Origin: Candidatus Competibacteraceae bacterium
GTDB lineage: Bacteria; Pseudomonadota; Gammaproteobacteria; Competibacterales; Competibacteraceae
Assembly (NCBI GenBank): GCA_020445045.1
Contig: JAGRHI010000097.1
Span: 870-7,478, forward strand
Length of the DNA: 6,609 nucleotides
Reading direction: 5' to 3'
Both the position numbers and the translations under genes were made by a program. The first letter of the stretch is position 1, and each line of letters begins with the position of its first letter. Below, in pieces: positions 5,532 to 6,609 of this stretch. Below the pieces are notes generated by a model, which saw nothing but the letters and a program-made list of their open reading frames with translations, did no database searches and was not told the DNA's origin.

Positions 5532-6283
5532 TCCGCTTCCTCCGGTGGGCGGTAGGTCACCAGCTTGGCGGTCAGCGCCGCCGGCAGGTCCGGCACGGCA
5601 CGTCGGCTGATCCACAACACGGCCGCGAAAGCCGCCGGGTCGATGTCCTCCAAGGTGGCGCGGATCCGCAGGTTGGCCGGCAGCGGCGCCGCGCGCGTCC
5701 ACCAATGACGGGTACCAGCCTCCTGCACCAGGGCCACCGGCTCATCATTGACCACGGCGGCGCTGGCGCGGGTAACGTTGTCCTTGGGCGCTTCGATGCG
5801 CCAGCCGAACTCGCGACCGAGCAGATCGACCGCCAGGGTGCCGCGACTGTCGGAAGCCGTGGTGAATACAGGCGTGGCGCCGATCCGCTCGGCCAGCAGC
5901 GCGGCCAGCGCGTTGGCGCCGCCGATATGACCGGACAACACGGGAATGGCGAAACGGCCGCCCTCGTCGAGCACGACGATGCCGGGATCGTGGGCCTTGT
6001 CGCGCAAATGCGGCGCGATCAGCCGCACCACGATCCCCAGCGCGACGATGGCGACGATGCCGTCGAACCGCGCGAACAGCATCGGGATCTGGTCGGCGGT
6101 CTTGCCGGCGAAACAGGTGGCGGCGCCGGGAGCGGCGGCTTCGGCCTCGACGCGGAATTTTTCCGGGGCAAACAGCCAAGCGCCGGGTAGAACCGCGATC
6201 ACGCGGCCGGCCCGGACGATCCCGGAACGAGTGAGGCTCACCACCGCCACCCGCTCCGGGCCGAACGGCAGGTGATGTCTCAC
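5528..6283 (-). CDS. cbiG: Cobalt-precorrin-5A hydrolase CbiG, N-terminal and central domains
   Basis: CbiG opens the delta-lactone ring of cobalt-precorrin-5A and releases the two-carbon fragment as acetaldehyde. 251 residues, against roughly 350 for the fused form: the N-terminal and central domains are present, and the C-terminal domain is the next gene. Seen: the N-terminal strand VAVVSLTRSG (12-21), then GIVVRLIAPHLRDKAHDPG (83-101), VVLDEGGRFAIPVLSGHIGG (103-122), FTTASDSRG (140-148), the central-domain NVTRASAAVVN (169-179) and an end at TYRPPEEAE. Start choice: GTG at 6283 is favoured, since GTGA overlaps the upstream TGA by four bases and a GAGG lies 7 bases ahead; a TTG 11 codons upstream (6316) would add an arginine-rich tail atypical of CbiG. 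CbiG points to the anaerobic or cobalt-early route, though CbiG homologues are also found in genomes with mixed pathways. Confidence 0.93.
   Translation of the reverse strand: MRHHLPFGPERVAVVSLTRSGIVRAGRVIAVLPGAWLFAPEKFRVEAEAAAPGAATCFAGKTADQIPMLFARFDGIVAIVALGIVVRLIAPHLRDKAHDPGIVVLDEGGRFAIPVLSGHIGGANALAALLAERIGATPVFTTASDSRGTLAVDLLGREFGWRIEAPKDNVTRASAAVVNDEPVALVQEAGTRHWWTRAAPLPANLRIRATLEDIDPAAFAAVLWISRRAVPDLPAALTAKLVTYRPPEEAE
5538..5543 (-). promoter_or_regulatory. Ribosome binding site of cobE
   Basis: GGAGGA on the minus strand, 6 bases before the ATG at 5531 and inside the last codons of cbiG. This near-perfect Shine-Dalgarno fixes the cobE start and argues that cbiG and cobE are separate genes, not one gene broken by a sequencing error. 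Confidence 0.8.
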
Positions 6284-6609
6284 GCGGCGGCCTCGCGAAC
6301 CCGCCGGGGGCGGCAACCGCGCGGAATCGGCTGCTTGGGGCGCAGGGGATTCCTGACCAACAACAGCGACAGATAAGGCACGGTTTCATCGCGCAACGAC
6401 AACACGTTCCGCACCACGCGCTCCTCGGGGGTACCGACCTTTTCCACATACACCGCGTGTTGGACGATACCGCGTCGCTCCAGGAGATCCAGCAGCTCGT
6501 CGAGCATCGGCTTGATCTTGAGCAGGACCAGGCTGTCGAATTGGTCGAGCATGCGGTCGACGACCTCGACCCCGTAGGAAGCGGGTAACACCGCCAACGC
6601 CTCGTCGGC
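6280..6609 (-). CDS. cobI: Precorrin-2 C20-methyltransferase CobI (CbiL), C-terminal part
   Basis: SAM-dependent methylase that adds a methyl group at C20 of precorrin-2 (or its cobalt form in the anaerobic route). Only the last 109 residues lie in the window; the gene starts beyond the right edge and the frame is open to the last base. Seen: LAVLPASYG, then LVLLKIKPMLDELLDLL, the family-typical AVYVEKVGTPEERVV, and the C-terminal strand VPYLSLLLVR, which ends most CobI/CbiL proteins. A further tail of about 20 residues rich in Arg and Pro (PLRPKQPIPRGCRPRRVREAAA region) follows. The TGA overlaps the cbiG GTG by four bases. The N-terminal SAM-binding half cannot be checked here, so the call rests on the C-terminal motifs and the cobalamin context. 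Confidence 0.85.
   Translation of the reverse strand, partial: ADEALAVLPASYGVEVVDRMLDQFDSLVLLKIKPMLDELLDLLERRGIVQHAVYVEKVGTPEERVVRNVLSLRDETVPYLSLLLVRNPLRPKQPIPRGCRPRRVREAAA
6291..6294 (-). promoter_or_regulatory. Shine-Dalgarno supporting the GTG start of cbiG
   Basis: GAGG on the minus strand, 7 bases before the GTG at 6283 and within the end of cobI. It is short but well spaced, and with the GTGA overlap it favours the GTG over the upstream TTG. Confidence 0.5.

Noticed and set aside
5532..5705. Upstream extension of the cobE frame (58 extra residues)
   Set aside because: This part is Gly/Arg/Ala-rich shadow sequence inside cbiG, while the ATG at 5531 has a near-consensus ribosome site and an ATGA overlap.

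Overview
The window comes from a GC-rich gammaproteobacterium. The evidence is protein similarity: the S21, DnaG and RpoD proteins closely match the Escherichia coli proteins in motif spacing and length. The gene order rpsU-yqeY-dnaG-rpoD is also common in gammaproteobacteria whose macromolecular-synthesis operon carries a yqeY gene. I cannot name the genus from sequence alone. All recognisable genes lie on the minus strand, so transcription runs from high to low coordinates.

The upstream half (about 4147-6609) is the end of a cobalamin (vitamin B12) corrin-ring operon: the C-terminal part of cobI/cbiL (cut by the window edge), cbiG (N-terminal and central domains only), cobE (the CbiG C-terminal domain as a separate gene) and cobJ/cbiH. 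Each gene overlaps the next by 4, 4 and 1 bases (GTGA, ATGA, TGATG), so they are almost certainly cotranscribed and translationally coupled. Together they act on the ring between precorrin-2 and the precorrin-5 stage: C20 methylation, C17 methylation with ring contraction, and opening of the delta-lactone with loss of the C2 fragment.

The downstream half (1-4105) is the macromolecular-synthesis operon. A sigma-70-type promoter (about 4077-4105) sits between cobJ and rpsU. After it come rpsU (ribosomal protein S21), yqeY (GatB/YqeY-domain protein), a terminator-like hairpin immediately after the yqeY stop, dnaG (primase), an AT-rich spacer with a small inverted repeat, and rpoD (primary sigma factor), which leaves the window inside conserved region 2. 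The operon joins initiation of translation, replication and transcription. The hairpin before dnaG and the spacer before rpoD are likely points where the three outputs are set to different levels.

No stretch over 300 bases lacks a gene. I saw no mobile element, CRISPR array, tRNA, rRNA or riboswitch. Most of the window is conserved core genome. The points worth a second look are the cob/macromolecular-synthesis junction, the split cbiG/cobE pair, the CobJ C-terminal extension, the acidic repeat expansion in RpoD, the putative attenuator before dnaG, and a tiny reading frame overlapping the rpsU start. I did not find a convincing undescribed system.
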